DNA of 8,044 nt from an uncultured Clostridia bacterium (GTDB lineage Bacteria; Bacillota; Clostridia; Oscillospirales; CAG-382). The stretch is taken from the NCBI GenBank assembly GCA_947305675.1, contig CAMZED010000064.1, forward strand, positions 1 to 8,044. The letters are read 5' to 3'. The stretch's first letter is position 1. Every line of letters begins with the position of its first letter. The notes beneath the pieces were generated by a model that was given only the letters and a program-made list of their open reading frames with translations, did not search any database and was not told the origin of the DNA. The position numbers were made by a program, and so were the translations under genes. This document shows positions 5,690 through 8,044 of this stretch, piece by piece.

Positions 5690-6915
5690 TGTTTATCGCC
5701 TCCTTTGTCCGGCGTATCGGCGTCCGCTTTTAACATTTCGGGTTTGCCGACCGGTTTTTTAGCCTCTTCCGCAATGCGTTTTTTCCTACGGGCGAGCAAT
5801 TCTTTGATAAGTTTTGCCGACCCGGAGAAATATATTATCACAGCAGTGATAAGGTTCGGAACCTGGTCGTTAAAGCTGGTATAAGCGCCGAGATTGGAGC
5901 CGCCCATTACAAGATACTTCAGGAATACCGACGAGAATATGACTCCGATCGGGTTGTTGCTTGCGAGCAGTGCGGCGGGAATGCCGTTGAATCCGTCGGA
6001 AGGAAGCGCCTGATACGCCTCCCATTTGAAGTCGGTCGTGCCGTTAAGGCACCAGAGCGCCGCGCCGCAGGCGGCGAGCCCGCCGGCGATCGCCATAGAA
6101 AGCACGATATTGCGTTTTTCGTTCATACCGGCGTATTTCGACGCGTGTTTGTTGAATCCGCACGCCCTTAGCTCGTACCCGAACGTGGTCTTGTTAAGCA
6201 CGATATAAAGCACAACGGCTATCGCCGAAGCGATAAATATGCTTATGTCCATCGAGGAACTGCCGAGCATCTCGCCGGAGCCCAGCGTTGCAACGCCGTT
6301 GGAAGAAGTTTTGCTTAAAAAGTTCATTTTCGTGTCGGCGACGTTGATATACCGCGAATTCTGGAACACCCACGAAACGATATTCCCGGCGATCCAGTTG
6401 GTCATAATGCAAACCAGCACTTCGTTGACGTTGAACTTTGCCTTGAAGAACCCCGGGATCGCACCCCAGATAACGCCGCAAGCCGTTCCGGCGAGCAGAG
6501 CGAGTATCCACACGATCCAGGCGGGGACGCTTTCGGTAGGGATCGAAAGCGCAACGAGCATGGTTCCCATTGCGCCCATAAGGTACTGCCCCGGAGCGCC
6601 GATATTGAACAGCCCGGTTTTGAACGCGAGCGCGACCGAAAGGCCTGTCATAATAAGCGGAGTTGATTGGAACAGCATATTGCCGAACTCCTCGACGATA
6701 AGCTCGCCGCTGCCCGCCGAAAACGGTCCGGAAAGCACGGTGAAGATACCGACAAACGCCTGCGAAAACGGGATCTTTTCGTTGACTGCCGCAAGGATCG
6801 CAAGCACGATAAACCCGAATATTATACCGCCGAGTATGCAGATGAGCGAGGCGATGACCGAACGTACTCCCTCGCGCTGAAGAAAAGATTTTTTACGGGG
6901 TACCGCGTTGTTCAT
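5686..6915 (-). CDS. nupP: Nucleoside ABC importer permease, NupP-like
   Basis: This 409-residue permease of the BPD_transp_2 family is the first of the two permeases of the importer. Visible features are a basic cytoplasmic N-terminus and a first membrane helix (about 18-43), then the family hallmark ALAFKTGLFNIGAPGQYLMGA (95-115). ILALLAGTACGVIWGAIPG (137-155) and KFNVNEVLVCIMTNWIA (160-176) follow. The ATPase-coupling loop is FGYELRACGFNKHASKYAGM (245-264), and DGFNGIPAALLASNNPIGV (307-325) comes after it. A charged, non-membrane tail of about 40 residues (370-409, RRKKR then KADADTPDKGGDKQ) is somewhat longer than usual. The ATG at 6915 overlaps the stop codon of the ATPase gene as ATGA, with AAAGGAG about ten bases upstream. 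The 3' end overlaps nupQ by four bases. It should pair with the NupQ-like protein as a heterodimeric channel. Confidence 0.93.
   Translation of the reverse strand: MNNAVPRKKSFLQREGVRSVIASLICILGGIIFGFIVLAILAAVNEKIPFSQAFVGIFTVLSGPFSAGSGELIVEEFGNMLFQSTPLIMTGLSVALAFKTGLFNIGAPGQYLMGAMGTMLVALSIPTESVPAWIVWILALLAGTACGVIWGAIPGFFKAKFNVNEVLVCIMTNWIAGNIVSWVFQNSRYINVADTKMNFLSKTSSNGVATLGSGEMLGSSSMDISIFIASAIAVVLYIVLNKTTFGYELRACGFNKHASKYAGMNEKRNIVLSMAIAGGLAACGAALWCLNGTTDFKWEAYQALPSDGFNGIPAALLASNNPIGVIFSSVFLKYLVMGGSNLGAYTSFNDQVPNLITAVIIYFSGSAKLIKELLARRKKRIAEEAKKPVGKPEMLKADADTPDKGGDKQ
5699..5704 (-). promoter_or_regulatory. Ribosome binding site fixing the GTG start of nupQ
   Basis: A perfect AGGAGG on the minus strand (5704-5699), inside the last codons of nupP, lies nine bases before the GTG at 5689. 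It supports this non-ATG start over any ATG further inside the gene, such as the methionine at residue 25. Confidence 0.85.
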
Positions 6916-8044
6916 TCTTCTTTCGCTCCTTTCGACATATTTTGGCGTTTTGCGCCCGCCATATAAAGCCCGAGTTCCTGGACTGTGGTGGTTTTGGGAT
7001 CAAGTTCGCCGGTGATCTCGCCCTCGTACATAACGAGTATCCTGTCCGAAAGGTTCATGACCTCTTCAAGTTCGAGTGAAACCAGCAAAACCGCCCTTCC
7101 GGCATCGCGTGAGGCGACGATCTGCTCGTGAATGTATTCGATCGCGCCGACGTCGAGCCCGCGGGTGGGCTGAACGGCAATAAGAAGATCGTGTTTACGG
7201 TCGAGCTCGCGGGCGATTATCGCTTTTTGCTGGTTGCCGCCCGACATACTTCTTGCCGGGGTGGAAGCGCCCTGTCCCGATCTTACGTCGTATTTTTCAA
7301 TAAGTTCATCGGCATATTTGCGGACGTTATCGAACCTGATGAATCCGTGGCGCTGAAAATCGCGTTCGAAATAACGCTGAAGCACCATATTCTGTTCGAG
7401 CGAATAATCGAGCACAAGCCCGTGTTTGTGGCGGTCCTCGGGTATATGGCTCACGCCGTGGGCGTTTTTATATCTTATCGGCGCGCGTGTGACGTCCTCG
7501 CCTTTAAGCAGCACCACGCTGCCGGGTTCGGGCTTTTCCAGCCCGGTAATTGCGTTGATAAACTCGCTCTGACCGTTTCCGTCAATACCGGCGATACACA
7601 CTATTTCGCCCGAGCGTACCGAAAGCGAAACGTCTTTCACCGCGAGTTTCTTGTGGAGTCTGCTCTTTACCGAAAGGTGTTTTATTTCCAAAACGGTGTC
7701 GCCCGGGACGGGATCTTTTTTTGCGACCGCAAAATTCACTCCCCTGCCGACCATCATGCTCGAAAGTTCCTCTTTTGTGGTATCGGCTATGTTGACGGTA
7801 CCGATATATTTACCTTTGCGGAGCACAGTGCATCGGTCGGCAAGTTCCATTATCTCATTCAGTTTGTGCGAAATAAAGAGTATCGACTTGCCCTCTTTTG
7901 CCAGCCCGCGGATGATCTGCATAAGCTCGGTTATCTCCTGCGGGGTGAGAACGGCGGTCGGTTCGTCGAAAATAAGTATCTCGTTATTGCGGTAGAGCAT
8001 TTTGAGTATCTCGGTACGCTGCTGCATACCGACGGTTATGTCTT
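6912..8044 (-). CDS. nupO: Nucleoside ABC importer ATPase, NupO-like (N-terminus outside window)
   Basis: The gene enters from the right edge; about 376 C-terminal residues are visible of a tandem-ATPase protein usually near 500-510, so roughly 135 residues with the first Walker A are missing. Numbering from the methionine coded at 8027, the first nucleotide-binding domain shows its signature as DITVGMQQR (just before and at residue 1), Walker B and D-loop LIFDEPTAVLTPQE (18-31) and the switch histidine in FISHKLNE (H54). The second domain shows a Walker A-like GIDGNGQSE (147-155) lacking lysine, an intact MSGGNQQK signature (261-268), a Walker B LLIAVQPTRGLD (281-292) without the usual Asp-Glu, and LVSLELEE (315-322) where the switch histidine would be. 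This asymmetric pattern is typical of ATPases serving BMP-type nucleoside importers. The stop overlaps the nupP start by four bases (ATGA). Confidence 0.94.
   Translation of the reverse strand, partial: DITVGMQQRTEILKMLYRNNEILIFDEPTAVLTPQEITELMQIIRGLAKEGKSILFISHKLNEIMELADRCTVLRKGKYIGTVNIADTTKEELSSMMVGRGVNFAVAKKDPVPGDTVLEIKHLSVKSRLHKKLAVKDVSLSVRSGEIVCIAGIDGNGQSEFINAITGLEKPEPGSVVLLKGEDVTRAPIRYKNAHGVSHIPEDRHKHGLVLDYSLEQNMVLQRYFERDFQRHGFIRFDNVRKYADELIEKYDVRSGQGASTPARSMSGGNQQKAIIARELDRKHDLLIAVQPTRGLDVGAIEYIHEQIVASRDAGRAVLLVSLELEEVMNLSDRILVMYEGEITGELDPKTTTVQELGLYMAGAKRQNMSKGAKEE

Noticed and set aside
6239..6880. A 213-residue plus-strand frame opposite nupP
   Set aside because: It is an antisense shadow without a start signal; the minus-strand permease with its family motifs explains the region.
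4715..8044. The importer as a riboflavin transporter (Rfu-like), given the nearby ribU
   Set aside because: The ABC operon has no FMN riboswitch visible here, belongs to a different transcript from ribU, and is coupled directly to pyrimidine-nucleoside phosphorylase, which favours nucleosides. The untested part is the binding protein outside the window.

Overview
The window reads as chromosomal DNA of a Gram-positive, Clostridia-type Firmicute, probably an uncultured gut Oscillospirales-like lineage. The evidence is the canonical sigma-A promoters, strong AGGAGG-type ribosome binding sites, intrinsic terminators, an FMN riboswitch controlling a stand-alone ECF transporter S component, a Nup-type nucleoside ABC importer beside a Bacillus-type pyrimidine-nucleoside phosphorylase, and a surface protein with a clostridial-style acidic, repetitive stalk. 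The taxonomic placement is inference. No mobile element, CRISPR array, tRNA or rRNA was seen.

Layout. (1) Positions 1-465, plus strand: the 3' end of a beta-rich, probably extracellular protein of unknown function, ending at a bidirectional terminator (about 496-525). (2) Positions 545-1410, minus strand: a riboflavin transporter S component (ribU) with promoter, FMN riboswitch aptamer and leader terminator upstream. (3) Positions 1532-3271, plus strand: a monocistronic gene with a consensus promoter, a signal peptide, a CBM9/DOMON-like domain, a 3 x 36-bp repeat stalk and a C-terminal membrane anchor, closed by a strong terminator. (4) Positions 3351-8044, minus strand: a tightly packed operon entering from beyond the right edge, in transcription order ABC ATPase (nupO-like, 5' end outside the window), permease (nupP-like), permease (nupQ-like) and pyrimidine-nucleoside phosphorylase (pdp), closed by a bidirectional terminator.

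How the genes work together. The right-hand operon makes a salvage route: the ABC importer brings nucleosides in and the phosphorylase splits pyrimidine nucleosides into base and (deoxy)ribose-1-phosphate. The genes are joined by ATGA, GTGA and TGA-T-ATG junctions, so translational coupling is likely. A BMP-family substrate-binding lipoprotein is expected upstream of the ATPase, outside the window. The ribU unit is a separate vitamin uptake module, predicted to be switched off when FMN is plentiful. The surface protein has no obvious functional link to either neighbour.

Most of the window is recognisable biology. I did not find a convincing wholly new system. The points most worth a second look are the repeat-stalked CBM9/DOMON-like surface protein, the extra C-terminal hydrophobic helix on RibU, and the perfect 12-bp tandem duplications found at the 3' ends of both plus-strand genes.
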